Positions 16,387 through 27,600 of a DNA stretch of 64,000 bases are shown piece after piece. How positions within the stretch are numbered: the stretch's first letter is position 1; every line of letters starts with the position of its first letter. The stretch comes from Actinomadura craniellae (GTDB lineage Bacteria; Actinomycetota; Actinomycetes; Streptosporangiales; Streptosporangiaceae): assembly GCF_003289645.1 (NCBI RefSeq), contig NZ_QLYX01000003.1, positions 62,001 to 126,000 on the forward strand, given 5' to 3'. Both the position numbers and the translations under genes were made by a program. Under the pieces are notes generated by a model. It did not search any database. It was not told the DNA's origin and worked only from the letters and a program-made list of their open reading frames with translations.

Positions 16387-16800
16387 ATGCACCGCGACAG
16401 TTCCAAGCACGGCCCGCGGCTGGACGACCAGATGAAGCACGAGACGCAAGGGCTGATCCGCGGCAACGGCAGCACCCACGCGGAGCGCTGGCGGGAGACC
16501 GAGGCGCTGGAGGAGCCGGCGGGTTCGGCCGAGCAGCCTCCGGGCCGGCAGCCGGGCGCCCCCGGCGGCATGTCCCCCCGCGAGGTCGCCTGGCGCAGCC
16601 AGATCGCCCAGGTCCTGGGGCCGGGCGCCTTCCCGGCCAGCCGGGGCGAGCTGCTGACAGCCCTGGAACGGGCGAACGCCCCCGGCAACGTGCTGCTCGC
16701 GGTGAGCGGCGTCCCCGGCGACCGGAAGTTCCGGAATGTCGGTGAGCTCGTCCGCGCCATGGGCGTCCACACCGAGCCGCCGCCCGGCCGCCGCGGCTGA
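16387..16800 (+). CDS. DUF2795 domain protein
   Basis: The 137-residue protein has a charged, probably disordered N-terminal half (HRDSSKHGPRLDDQMKHETQGLIRGN) and a C-terminal DUF2795 domain: FPASRGELLTALERANAPGNVLLAVSGVP followed by FRNVGELVRAMG. This small helical domain is common in actinobacterial stress-associated proteins; its activity is unknown. A strong GGAGGGG lies upstream of the ATG. It is co-oriented with and close to the DUF6158 gene. Confidence 0.75.
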   Translation: MHRDSSKHGPRLDDQMKHETQGLIRGNGSTHAERWRETEALEEPAGSAEQPPGRQPGAPGGMSPREVAWRSQIAQVLGPGAFPASRGELLTALERANAPGNVLLAVSGVPGDRKFRNVGELVRAMGVHTEPPPGRRG

Positions 16801-16869
16801 CCGCCCGGGAGCCGCCGGACATCCGTGGAAACCGGATGTCCGGCGCTCTTGCATCTCGGGCGGCCATGA

Positions 16870-18336
<1,467 letters not shown>

Positions 18337-18353
18337 GCCCGACGGGTTTGGAA

Positions 18354-18391
18354 CCGGTCTCGGCGGGCGACCCCCCGCCCGCCGAGACCGG
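18354..18391 (+). terminator. Bidirectional hairpin between proS and the DUF6328 gene
   Basis: CCGGTCTCGGCGGGC (18354-18368) pairs perfectly with 18377-18391 around an 8-base C-rich loop, in the space between two converging genes. Confidence 0.7.
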
Positions 18392-18396
18392 GGTCT

Positions 18397-18894
18397 TCAG
18401 TGGCGGGTCTCCCGCTTCCGGGCGAGCATCGGCTGGACGAACCAGGCCCAGGCGGCCAGCCCGGCCGTCAGGGCCGCGGTGATCGTCGCCGCCAGGGTCG
18501 ACACCATCATCTCCATGATCAGCGTGGCGGCGGCCGTGATCGCCACCGCCAGCGACAGGGCGCCGAGGATGCCGTACTTGTTCGACCGGTGGAGCAGCCG
18601 CTCCTTGTCGCCCTGGCGGAACAGGATGCGGTGCTGGGCGGCCGGGGAGATGAAGCAGATCGTCGCCAGCATGGCCGCGAACAGCGCCACGTAGAACAGG
18701 TCGCGCCCGGCGGTCGTCAGCCGGTCGAACCCGGAGGCGAACGGCACGGTCAGTAGGAAGGCGAACAGCACCTGGACGCCGGTGGTCGCCACCCGGAAGC
18801 CCTGGAGCATCTCCAGCAGTTCCCGGTCCACCCGCTCCTTGTGGCTCTCGTCGGACGTACCGGTGTGCCGGCCGCCCTCGGCTGTGTGCGTCAT
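18397..18894 (-). CDS. DUF6328 family membrane protein
   Basis: The 165-residue protein has a charged cytoplasmic N-terminus (HKERVDRELLEMLQGFRVATTGVQVLF) and four hydrophobic segments. The conserved GVQVLFAFLLTVPF and SPAAQHRILFRQGDKERLL portions mark the DUF6328 family of actinobacterial inner-membrane proteins of unknown function. The ATG at 18894 follows AAAGGA. The gene lies just downstream of a glycosyltransferase gene on the same strand, 37 bases away, so co-transcription is likely. Confidence 0.8.
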   Translation of the reverse strand: MTHTAEGGRHTGTSDESHKERVDRELLEMLQGFRVATTGVQVLFAFLLTVPFASGFDRLTTAGRDLFYVALFAAMLATICFISPAAQHRILFRQGDKERLLHRSNKYGILGALSLAVAITAAATLIMEMMVSTLAATITAALTAGLAAWAWFVQPMLARKRETRH

Positions 18895-18931
18895 CGGGGG
18901 GTTCCTTTCACCGCCGCGGGGACGGGTTCAC

Positions 18932-20077
18932 TCAGGGGGTGGGTGTGACGGGGGCTCTGAGCTCGACGACCCGCGCGTAGACCTCGGCGGTCTCGTGGGC
19001 GATCCGTTCCCACGAGTAGCGGGAGCGGGCGCGGTCGGCCCCGGCGATGCCCATCGCGTGCCGCCGGGTGGGGTCGGCGAGCAGGTCGCGCAGCAGCCGG
19101 GCCAGCTCGACCGGCTGGCGCGGCCGGACGTGCATGCCGGTCACGTTGTGGATGATCGTCTCGGCGTGCCCGCCCACCTCGGTGGCCACCACCGGCACCC
19201 CGCAGGCCATGGCCTCCAGCGGCACCGGCTCGGCGGGCCCGTACGGCGGCAGGGTGAGCACCAGGTCGGACGAGCGCAGCAGCCGGGGCAGTTGCCGGCG
19301 CGGCACGTCACCCAGGAACGTCACCCGGTCGGCCACCCGGCCCCGCTCGGCGAGTTCCCGCAGCCGGTGCACCGCCGGGTCGCTGTCGAGTTCCTCCCGT
19401 GGCGGCCCGCCGGCGATCATCAGCTCGGTGTCGGGGATCCGGCCCAGCGCGGCGATCGCGGTGTCCGCTCCGGCCTGCGACAGCGCCAGCAGCCGGTGCG
19501 CGTCGCCCCGGGGGTCGGCCGGGCCGTCGGGCGAGAAACGGCCGCCGTCGACCCCGCCGGGCACGATCTTGATGCGGGTCCGGGGGACGCCCATCCGCAG
19601 CAGCTCGGTCGCCTCGTCGGAGCAGCCGGCGATCACGACGTCGGCCGTCCGGCCGATCGCCCGTTCCAGCCGGATCCGGGCGGGGTGGCCGGGGTCGCCC
19701 TGCCGGCTGCACACCACGCCCAGCGAGTGGTAGGTCTGCACCACCGGCAGGTCCAGGTCCCGGGCGGCAGCCAGCGCGGCCAGGCCATTCAGCCAGGCGT
19801 GGGCGTGCACGATGTCGGGCCGGGTGCGCTCCCAGCGTTCGGCGAGCCGCCGCCCGAAGTCGGGCAGGTAGGGCAGCGTCTCGTCGTCGGGCAGCGGCCG
19901 GGGCGGGCCGGCGGGGACGTACTCGACGGTCACCCCGGGGTCGCGGCGCACCCGGTCGCGCGGCTCCGGGCAGTCGCGCCGGACGTCAAGGGTGACGTGA
20001 TGGCCTTGGCGGCCCAGTTCGCGGGCCAGTTCGCCGACGTGCGTGTCGGTCCGTTCGCAGACCATGGCGATCTTCAC
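18932..20077 (-). CDS. GT-B fold glycosyltransferase (family 4-like)
   Basis: The 381-residue protein has an N-terminal acceptor domain (KIAMVCERTDTHVGELARELGRQGH, then PDIVHAHAWLNGLAAL) and a C-terminal donor domain with PGGVDGGRF, VTFLGDVPRRQLPRLL and the diagnostic EPVPLEAMACGVPVVAT segment containing the E-x7-E nucleotide-sugar site. It likely transfers a hexose or similar sugar to a cell-surface acceptor or small molecule; the donor is unknown. GTG at 20077 with GGGAG six bases upstream is chosen over an in-frame ATG at 20101. Downstream is the DUF6328 gene. Confidence 0.88.
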   Translation of the reverse strand: MKIAMVCERTDTHVGELARELGRQGHHVTLDVRRDCPEPRDRVRRDPGVTVEYVPAGPPRPLPDDETLPYLPDFGRRLAERWERTRPDIVHAHAWLNGLAALAAARDLDLPVVQTYHSLGVVCSRQGDPGHPARIRLERAIGRTADVVIAGCSDEATELLRMGVPRTRIKIVPGGVDGGRFSPDGPADPRGDAHRLLALSQAGADTAIAALGRIPDTELMIAGGPPREELDSDPAVHRLRELAERGRVADRVTFLGDVPRRQLPRLLRSSDLVLTLPPYGPAEPVPLEAMACGVPVVATEVGGHAETIIHNVTGMHVRPRQPVELARLLRDLLADPTRRHAMGIAGADRARSRYSWERIAHETAEVYARVVELRAPVTPTP

Positions 20078-20223
20078 AGCACAACTCCCACGGGCGCACA
20101 CCTGTCACAGGGGGTTGTGCCTGCTTCTTAGGCACGAGATCAGATGTAAGGAGTCTGCCAACTAAGAGCGATCCCAAACCAGAAACCGGGAAATTCGGGC
20201 ATGTTCTGGGATGATGCAGGGCT

Positions 20224-22098
20224 TCAGTTGAGACTTCGGGGCAGTACCCGCAATGCCAGGATCGAGACGTCGTCGCGCAGATCCCCGTCGCAGAAGTCCA
20301 TCAGCGCCCGCTCGACGGCGATCAGCATCTCGCCCACCGGCCGGTCGGCGTGGGCCGCCAGGAGCTCGATCAGCCGCTCGTGGCCGAACCGCTCGCGCAT
20401 CAGGTCGCAGGCGTCCAGCACCCCGTCGGAGTGCAGGAAGAGGGTGTCGCCCTCGTCCAGGGAGATCGACTCGACCGCGGGCTCGAAGTCCTCGAACAGC
20501 CCCAGCGGCACCCCGCCGCCGGTCGCGGTGCGGATCACCCCGTTCTGCCGGATCACGATCGCCGGGGGGTGCCCGGCCGTGCCGAGGGTGAGCGCCAGCC
20601 CGTTCTCGCCGATCTCCATCCCGGCCATCACCGCGGTGACGAACCGGTCCTCGTCGAGCAGCGCCTGGTTGACCATGCCCAGCACCTCGGTCGGCGCGCT
20701 CTTCCACCGGGCCAGCAGCCGCACGCCGTGCCGCGCGGTGGCGGTGACCGCGGCGGCCTCCTCGCCCTTGCCGCAGACGTCGCCGAGCACGAAACCCCAG
20801 CCGCCGGCGGTCTGGAACACGTCGTAGAAGTCGCCGCCGACCTCCACCCCGCGGGCCGCGGAGATGTACCGCGCGGCCACGTCGAGCCCGGGGACGGCGG
20901 GCAGCCGCTGGGGGAGCAGGCTGGCCTGGAGGGTGTCGGCGACCTCGGCGCGGCGGCGGTAGAGCCGGGAGGCGCGCACCACCAGGCCCAGGTACCGGCC
21001 CAGCCGCTGCACCACCCCGAGGTCCATGAGGTCGAACGGGCCGTGCTCGCCGCTGCCGGTCAGCGTGATCGCGCCGAGGCAGCCCTCGCTCTCCTCGATC
21101 GGGACGCTGAGCACCGAGGTGGCTCCCATCAGCCCGCAGGCCGGGCCACCGTCGGGCAGCGTACCGAGCATGGCCAGGTCCTCCACGTGCGGGTGCAGGA
21201 TGGCCCGCCGCTCGGTGAACACGGTGTAGGGAAGCGTTCCCGGGACGGGTGCCAGGTCCTCCAGCGCCCGGGCGACCGGGGCCGACTGGTCGCCGGACGG
21301 GCCGATGACCACCTGCCGGGTCAGCTCGCCGTCCTGCAGCAGGTCGATGATCGCCCAGTCGGACAGTTCGCCGGCCAGCAGCCGGGCGCACCGGCGCAGC
21401 GCGACCGACTCGTTGAACACCGGTTCGTCCAGCAGCAGCTCGCCGGCGCGGGCGAGCACGTCCATCCGGTGGACCACCGTGGCGACCGCCTCGTCGTCGC
21501 CCTCGGCGCGCCGCGGCTGCCGCGTCTCGGGCAGCGTCCCGCCCTTCGGTGCCGCCGCAGCCACCACCAGCGGCTCGGGCTCACCCTTGATCCACACCCG
21601 GGCGAGGGTGACGACGGCCTCGACCGGCTGCTTGCGGCCCAGGAACCGGACGTCGGCGTGCCGGCGCCGGCCGTTGCGGACCACCGCGGCGAGCTGGGAG
21701 CGCAGCGGGGCGCGGGTGGGCAGGTCGCAGAACACGGTGAACGGTTTGCCGGAGACGTATCCCGGGGAGGTGTCCAGCAGTTGGGCGGCCTGCCGGTTCA
21801 CCCGCCGCACGTTGCAGTCGCGGTCGAGCAGGAACAGCGGTACGGGGGCGTCCTGGAAGACGGTGCGCAGCACCCGCCGCTCGTTCTCTGCGGCGGCCGA
21901 CCGGTCCTCTGAGCCCGCCCGGTCGGTGCCGAAGGTGCGCAGCGTGGCCAGGGCCATCCCCAGTTCGACCAGGGCGGCGTCGAGTGTCGCCCGCAGATCG
22001 GATCGCGGCATCGCCGAGGCCTGGCGCAGTTCCTCGATCCGGCCCTCGAGCTCGCTGATCTCGCGCATCAGTACATCGGGCTCGAGCTGTTCTGGCAT
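20224..22098 (-). CDS. PAS-GAF SpoIIE-type protein phosphatase
   Basis: The 624-residue cytoplasmic signalling protein begins with a coiled coil (ISELEGRIEELRQA), then a PAS domain (FQDAPVPLFLLDRDCNVRRVNRQA, about 80-190), a GAF-like region (about 210-380) and a PP2C/SpoIIE domain (about 395-620) with GGDFYDVFQ and LGDVCGKG carrying the metal-binding Asp residues, plus LFLHSDGVLDA. Such enzymes dephosphorylate STAS anti-anti-sigma factors. No STAS partner is adjacent; the one at 39972 is a possible target only by inference. A GAF-ANTAR gene lies upstream in the same direction. Confidence 0.9.
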   Translation of the reverse strand: MPEQLEPDVLMREISELEGRIEELRQASAMPRSDLRATLDAALVELGMALATLRTFGTDRAGSEDRSAAAENERRVLRTVFQDAPVPLFLLDRDCNVRRVNRQAAQLLDTSPGYVSGKPFTVFCDLPTRAPLRSQLAAVVRNGRRRHADVRFLGRKQPVEAVVTLARVWIKGEPEPLVVAAAAPKGGTLPETRQPRRAEGDDEAVATVVHRMDVLARAGELLLDEPVFNESVALRRCARLLAGELSDWAIIDLLQDGELTRQVVIGPSGDQSAPVARALEDLAPVPGTLPYTVFTERRAILHPHVEDLAMLGTLPDGGPACGLMGATSVLSVPIEESEGCLGAITLTGSGEHGPFDLMDLGVVQRLGRYLGLVVRASRLYRRRAEVADTLQASLLPQRLPAVPGLDVAARYISAARGVEVGGDFYDVFQTAGGWGFVLGDVCGKGEEAAAVTATARHGVRLLARWKSAPTEVLGMVNQALLDEDRFVTAVMAGMEIGENGLALTLGTAGHPPAIVIRQNGVIRTATGGGVPLGLFEDFEPAVESISLDEGDTLFLHSDGVLDACDLMRERFGHERLIELLAAHADRPVGEMLIAVERALMDFCDGDLRDDVSILALRVLPRSLN

Positions 22099-22247
22099 TC
22101 ACCGCTCCCTGCTGAGTGATGACTTCGCCCCGCCGGTCGGGGCGTGCGGCGTACACCGATGGCCGCAGCCTATGCGGCGGTGGCGGTGCCCGCGACATTT
22201 CCCGGCAGGGAGACGGATTCGCAGGTCAGCGGAGGGATACCGGGGGC

Positions 22248-23045
22248 TTACCGGCCGTCGTCGAGGTGCCCGTGACCGGCCACGATCCGCTGCGCGATGG
22301 CGGTCAGCTTGACGTGCCGGGTCTGCGAGATGCGGCGCAGCTCGGCGAAGGCCCGGTCGGCGTCGCAGCCGAGGGCGTGCATCAGGATGCCCTTGGCCTG
22401 GTCGACGATCGCGCGGGCCTCGACGGCCTGCTGGAGCTGGACGGCGGTGCGGTGGACGTCGTCGTACTGCCGGGTGTTGGAGACCGCCGCGCCGCTCTGC
22501 GCGACCAGCAGTTCGGCCAGTGCCAGATGCCGGGGGTCCAGCGCTCCGGGGACCACCCCGTACAGGCTGAGGGTCACCAGCACCCGGTCGTTCTCGTACA
22601 GGGTCGTGTTGAAGCAGCGGACGCCGCGGCGCAGCGCGGCGGGGACGTATTCCGGCCAGCGGGTCTCGGCGAGAGTGTCCTCGCAGCTCACCGAGGTCCG
22701 GTCGAGCACGGCGTCGAAGCTGGGGCCGCTCCCCCGGGCGATCTGCAGGTCGACCAGGTCGGCGAGGTCGGGGTGGCTGGCGGCGACCACCAGCGGCTCG
22801 GGCCGGTCGGAGTGGGACCAGCGGACGCTGGTGGCGCCCGCACAGCCGGTGACGGCCCGGGAGGCCAGTTCGGTGACCCGGTGGAGGGTGGTCGCGTCGG
22901 AGGACTCGCGCACCATGCCCAGCCGGGCGATCTCTATGGCGATCTCGTCGGAGATGACGCTGCGGAGTGTGGAGACGGGCACGTCGTTCACGGTATCCCG
23001 GCGCAGGAGCACCATCCTCTTCGGAGCGGATACGGCCGGTTCCAT
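22248..23045 (-). CDS. GAF and ANTAR domain transcription antiterminator
   Basis: The 265-residue protein has a GAF sensor domain (about 50-190) and a C-terminal ANTAR domain, LQQAVEARAIVDQAKGILMH then AFAELRRISQTRHVKLTAIAQRIV, with the usual conserved Ala and basic residues. ANTAR domains bind paired hexanucleotide hairpin loops in RNA to prevent termination; GAF binds an unknown ligand. The GAF sequence includes SGPSFDAVLDRTSVSCEDTL, typical of actinomycete members. GGAAGGAAA precedes the ATG. It is followed on the same strand by a SpoIIE-type phosphatase, suggesting a shared signalling unit. Confidence 0.88.
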   Translation of the reverse strand: MEPAVSAPKRMVLLRRDTVNDVPVSTLRSVISDEIAIEIARLGMVRESSDATTLHRVTELASRAVTGCAGATSVRWSHSDRPEPLVVAASHPDLADLVDLQIARGSGPSFDAVLDRTSVSCEDTLAETRWPEYVPAALRRGVRCFNTTLYENDRVLVTLSLYGVVPGALDPRHLALAELLVAQSGAAVSNTRQYDDVHRTAVQLQQAVEARAIVDQAKGILMHALGCDADRAFAELRRISQTRHVKLTAIAQRIVAGHGHLDDGR

Positions 23046-23180
23046 GCGCGGGTTTCCTTCCCTCGGACGCCCGGGCCGCGTGCCGGGCCAATCGCGCCGT
23101 ACCCCCAGCCGGGAGCCCTATGCGGTGGGGCGGCCTTTACCGCCGGGACGTGGCGAACCGGAAGGTCAAGGGAAGGTAGA

Positions 23181-23555
23181 TCAGAACTCGAAGACCCGGC
23201 CGGAGTGAGCCGCCCGCAGGCAGTCGTTGCCGTACTCGGTGCGGAAGGCGACCGGCCTGCCCCGCCAGTGCCCGATCGCCTCGACCAGCACCGGCTGGTG
23301 GATCGCGGCGCAGGTGCTCGCCGCGAACCCGCGGTCGATCCTGCCCCCGCGCCCGACGAGCTCGCGGCAGGCGGCGTCGGCGTGCGGGTGGAAGCCGCCG
23401 GCCGGATCGCAGTGCAACTCGACGGTGCGGGTACCGGAGAGCTTGGCGCCCGGGTGGGTGACCGTCAGCCTGAGGACGGAGGCGGGCTGGGGCGCCGGCG
23501 TGCCGGGCAGCAGCGCCAGCGACGCGCCGAGCAGGGCGCTGAAGAGATACGGCAT
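23181..23555 (-). CDS. Subtilisin-inhibitor-like (SSI family) secreted protein
   Basis: The 124-residue protein has a signal peptide (MPYLFSALLGASLALLPGTPA) and matches the SSI fold: SVLRLTVTHPG, HCDPAGGFHPHADAACREL, then CAAIHQPVLVEAIGHWRGRPV and a terminal FEF. SSI proteins are secreted dimeric inhibitors of subtilisin-like proteases, held by two disulfides; four cysteines of the family pattern are seen plus one near the C-terminus. ATG at 23555 is preferred because GGAG lies 5 bases ahead. The gene follows a sigma factor gene on the same strand. Confidence 0.85.
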   Translation of the reverse strand: MPYLFSALLGASLALLPGTPAPQPASVLRLTVTHPGAKLSGTRTVELHCDPAGGFHPHADAACRELVGRGGRIDRGFAASTCAAIHQPVLVEAIGHWRGRPVAFRTEYGNDCLRAAHSGRVFEF

Positions 23556-23639
23556 GGACACTCCGTGAGGTGAGCTGATCGTCGCTCACTGTATCCATGT
23601 CGCTACCCGGAGGCGCGGGTTTCGCGTGGTGCGGAGTTT

Positions 23640-24206
23640 TCAGGCGGCGACGGCGGGCCGCCGGTCGGTCAGCAGCTCGCGCAGCTGCCGCCGGCCGCGG
23701 TGCAGCCGGGACATGACCGTCCCGATGGGGGTGCCCATCATCGCGGCGATCTCCTTGTAGGGGTAGCCCTCGACGTCCGCCAGGTAGATCGCGTCGCGGA
23801 ACTCCCGGGGCAGCGACCGGAGCGCGTTCACCACGGCGGAGTCGGGGATGCGGTCCAGCACCTCGGTCTCAGCCGAGCGGAACCCGGCGTGGTCGGACTC
23901 GGTCTGGGCGAGCTGCCACTCCTCCAGCTCTTCGGTGCCGGCGCGCTGCGGCTCGCGCTGCCGCTTGCGATAGCCGTTGATGAAGTTGTTGGTGAGGATG
24001 CGGTGCAGCCAGGCCTTCAGGTTCGTGCCCTCCTGGAACTGGTGGAAGTTGACGAACGCCTTGGCGAGCGTCTCCTGCACCAGATCCTCGGCGTCGGCGC
24101 TGTTGCGCGTCATCCGCACGGCGCTGGCGTAGAGCGGGTCGATGTAGGGGAGCACGTCGCGCTCGTAGCGCTCCTGCTCGCGGGCGGGCGTGGCGACGGT
24201 GGTCAT
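23640..24206 (-). CDS. SigR-like ECF RNA polymerase sigma factor
   Basis: The 188-residue ECF sigma factor has region 2 ([22 protein letters not shown], then [20 protein letters not shown]) and region 4 ([21 protein letters not shown], then [18 protein letters not shown]). The N-L-K-A-W-L-x-R-I-L-T-N and Y-R-K-x-Q-R-E-P features place it with the SigR/SigH/RpoE group that controls disulfide-stress genes. In Streptomyces that sigma is followed by the zinc anti-sigma RsrA, but here the next gene is the SSI-like inhibitor, so no adjacent anti-sigma factor is visible. ATG at 24206 follows GGGAG. Confidence 0.88.
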   Translation of the reverse strand: MTTVATPAREQERYERDVLPYIDPLYASAVRMTRNSADAEDLVQETLAKAFVNFHQFQEGTNLKAWLHRILTNNFINGYRKRQREPQRAGTEELEEWQLAQTESDHAGFRSAETEVLDRIPDSAVVNALRSLPREFRDAIYLADVEGYPYKEIAAMMGTPIGTVMSRLHRGRRQLRELLTDRRPAVAA

Positions 24207-24528
24207 CAGCGCTCCCTGCGGTCTGGTCTGGGCGGGCCCTCCGCCTCCGGACGGGCGTCGGGCCGTCCGCACGTGGGTCCCGGGCTCGCGCCTGTGCTGC
24301 CCGGGCGAAGTACGCGCCACCGGTGCCGGCGGGTTCACGGCCGCACGGCGACGTGCGGTCAGGGGCCGTTCCGGCCGCGGTGGCGAAGGGTTGAAGCGGC
24401 CGCATGGTCGTACCGGGGAACGGTTCGCCGGCCGTCATGGGCGGCGGGCGGCCACTCGATCTATAACTTTTTCTTGTCATGTAAGACGCATGGTGCGGCC
24501 GTTAAGGTTGCGTGGCCTGGCGCACAAA

Positions 24529-24574
24529 AAGTAGATCTTCTGGCCCCATGACTGTGGGGCCAGAAGATCTACTT
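24529..24574 (-). terminator. Intrinsic terminator of the M14 peptidase gene
   Basis: A perfect 20-bp inverted repeat (24529-24548 and 24555-24574) with a 6-base loop lies 32 bases downstream of the peptidase stop. On the minus strand the stem runs into a T-run (complement of AAAAA at 24526-24530), making a textbook intrinsic terminator. The rest of the gap 24207-24605 holds the sigma-factor promoter region but no other gene. Confidence 0.85.
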
Positions 24575-24605
24575 CAATCGGTCGGTCATGCGGGTCGGGT
24601 TCGGA

Positions 24606-27600
24606 CTAGCCGAGCAGATGGTCGAGTGCGCGGCCGAGGACGGCGTTGCGCTCGGCCGGGGTTTTCAGCTGCTCCAGCCCGAACCCGAGGATCAGCGAGT
24701 CGCGGGTCGCCACGGCGGACACCAGGTCCACCAGGGCCTGCGACCGGACGAACTCGCTGAAGTTGCCGGGGCTGCCCGCCGGCGCGCCCTGGATCGCCCA
24801 CGGGCCGAGCCCCGACTCGAAGCCCTCGGCGTCGAGTTGGCCGCCGGTCGTGGTGACCCGGGTGTCGTCGACGTACAGGCCGGAACCGCCGGTGAACGGG
24901 TCGCTCACGTAGGCGATGGAGACCTCCACCTTCTTGCCGGCGTACGCCGACAGGTCGAAGGCGGCGGGCACCCAGCCGTTGGAGTTTCCGGTGAACGAGT
25001 TCCAGCTACCGCTGGTACCCGTGTTGGTGCACGGGTTGCCGCCGGTGAGGTAGCGGCCCAGCCAGGGGTGCATGTCCATGAAGTAGCCGGCTTCGCACTC
25101 CGTGGGCACCCTGGTGCTGGTCCTCCCGTTCTTGTCGGCCAGCGTCGTCCAGTCGTCCGCGTCGACCGTGTGCGCCTCAACGAGCACATGGTCGTACCCG
25201 GTCTCGGTGCTGTAGGACAGCTGCGCCTGCAGGGTCGGCGCCTGGGCCGCGGTGACCCCGGTGAGGTCGATTGTGCGGGTCAGCCGCCGGTACAGCGAGT
25301 CCTCGTGACCGCCGGCCACGTACCAGGAACCCTCGATCGGCTCGTAGGGCCCGGTGGCGCCGGTGTAGTCGCCCGCCTTCCAGCTGCGGAACTGCGGGAA
25401 CTGGTCGGCCGGCAGCACCGAGCTGGTGACCTGGAAGCCGCCCGCCTCGTTCAGCGGGTTGGACGGCGTCCCGGCCAGGTCGGCCAGCACCTTGGTGAAC
25501 GGCCGGTCCGAGCCTTCGAACCTGGTCGGGTTGCGGATCGCGCCGCGGTCGTACGCGCCCAGGTAGTACTGGGTGAAGTCGTCCGACAACAGCTCGCAGT
25601 CGTCCCGCGGGTTGACGGTGATCACGCACGGCCGCTCCGGGTGCCCCTTCAGGCCGTAGTAGATGCCGCCGCCGTTGGCCTGGGCCAGCGGGCCGTAGTA
25701 GCCCGCGGTCTCACCGGTGTAGAGCAGCTTGCCGCCCTCGTTGAGGTACGACCGCACGTTCAGCACCAGTTCCAGGGCCCGGTCGGCCACCTGGGAGTCC
25801 GGGAACGGGCCGACGTAGGTCTGCACCGGGTCGTCGGCCGGGTCCTGGGTGAGCCGGTTGTCGCCCAGGTACCAGACCACGCCCTTGAAGTGCTTCAACA
25901 CGCCGAGGTCGTGCGGCACGCCGTCCTTGTCGATGTCCCAGACCAGGGAGTCGATCTTGTTGGCCTTGAGGGCGTCGACGTACTGCCCGGCGTACTTGGG
26001 CGCGGTGGTGCCGGCCGGGTACGTCGGGTTGATGCCCTTGTAGTCCTCGTCCGCGATCACCAGTACCTTGGCGCGGCCGAGGTCCCGGACGCGGTAGGTG
26101 AAGCTCTGGCTGTTGACGCGTCCCTTGCCGGGTTTGACGCCGCTGAACCAGACCTGGACCTTGTCGCCCGGCCGTTGCTTCGGCACGGTGGCGCGGTACT
26201 CGGCGAAGTAGTGGTGGTTCTCGTCGCCGAAGCGCTCGCCGCCCTGCCACTCGCCGACCTTGATCGAGCGGGTGGGGCCGTCGTTGATCCGGTAGCTCAG
26301 CCGCTTGTCCTTCAGCGACCGGCGGATGACCGCGGCGACGTCCTGCTCGTCGCCGTAGGAGGTGGTGAAGTCGTCCACCTCGAAGTCGGGCACGGTGCGG
26401 CCGACCGGTGAGACCGGCTCGTCCGGGGTGTGCGCCGACAGCGCGGTGGACACCGCGAGCTCGACGTTCTTGGCGAACTCGCCCTGGATCAGCTTCTCGT
26501 CGTCGGGGAACTCGAAGCCGCTGCCGCAGTCCTCGGGCCGCCAGGCGTCGTTCGGGTCCACGTTGGACGCGGCGACGCAGGTCGACATCTCCGGGGTGAT
26601 GGACAGGGCGCCCCCGACGTTGTCCATCCAGCCGTCGGTGTCGCCGTTGGTGGTGTACAGCTGGGCGCCGAGCTGCGGGTTGTACCCGGGCACGGCGGGC
26701 TTGTCGATGTCGCCGACCAGGGCCTTGTAGATCAGGTCGTCGGGGCTGCTGGTCAGCGCCTGCCAGCCGACGCCGTACAGCAGCAGCTCCGCCGCCGAGT
26801 GGTAGTTGATCAGGTACTTGGGCTGGATGCGCCGGGCGAGGTTCATCTGCGCCTGGGTCTCGGGCTCGGAGCCCGCCCGGGGGCCGCGGTAGACCTCGGA
26901 GGTGCGGATCGGCGAGGAGCCCTCGTTGTCGTAACCCCACTTGTAGGGGAAGTTACGGTTGGGGTCGACGCCGTCCTGGCCGGTGATCTGGCCGTCGCCG
27001 TCGTTGTCGCGCAGGTTCTTGCGCCACAGGCGGTTGCCCTCGGTGAACGTGAAGTCGTAGCCGTCGGGGTTGACCACCGGGATGAACCACAGGTCGGTGG
27101 TGTTGATGATCTTCGTCAGCCGGGCGTCGGTGCCGTAGCCGTTCACGTAGTGGTGCAGCAGCCGGCGCACCATCTCAGGCGTGATCCACTCCCGGGCGTG
27201 CTGGGTGGCCTGGTAGACCACGGCCGGGCGCTGCCGGTCCTTGAGCTTGGCCACGCCCTTGCTCACCCGGACGGCGGTGATCGGCTTGCCCTGGTGGGAC
27301 TTGCCGATGGTGACGGCCTGGGCGATCTCGGGGTGGTCCGCGGCGACCTGCAGCAGTTCCTCGCGGATGTTGCCCGCGCCGCTGTAGGGCCGGAACACCT
27401 TTTCCTGGAGGGCGGTGGCCCGCTGGGAGGTTGTTTTGCCCTTGATCTTCTTGATGGTCAGCGGGACCCCCCGGCGGGCGAGGTCCCTGACCTGGATTCC
27501 GTTCAGTACCAGTTCGACCTGGGTGCGGCCGTTCTGGGTCCGGCCGACGGCGACGTCGTCACGGTCCACTCCGGCGCTGTTCAGGATCTTGAACTGCTCC

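Noticed and set aside
24588-26411. A 607-codon open frame on the plus strand opposite the M14 peptidase gene
   Set aside because: No domain, shadow composition, and the minus-strand zinc peptidase has all catalytic residues plus a terminator.
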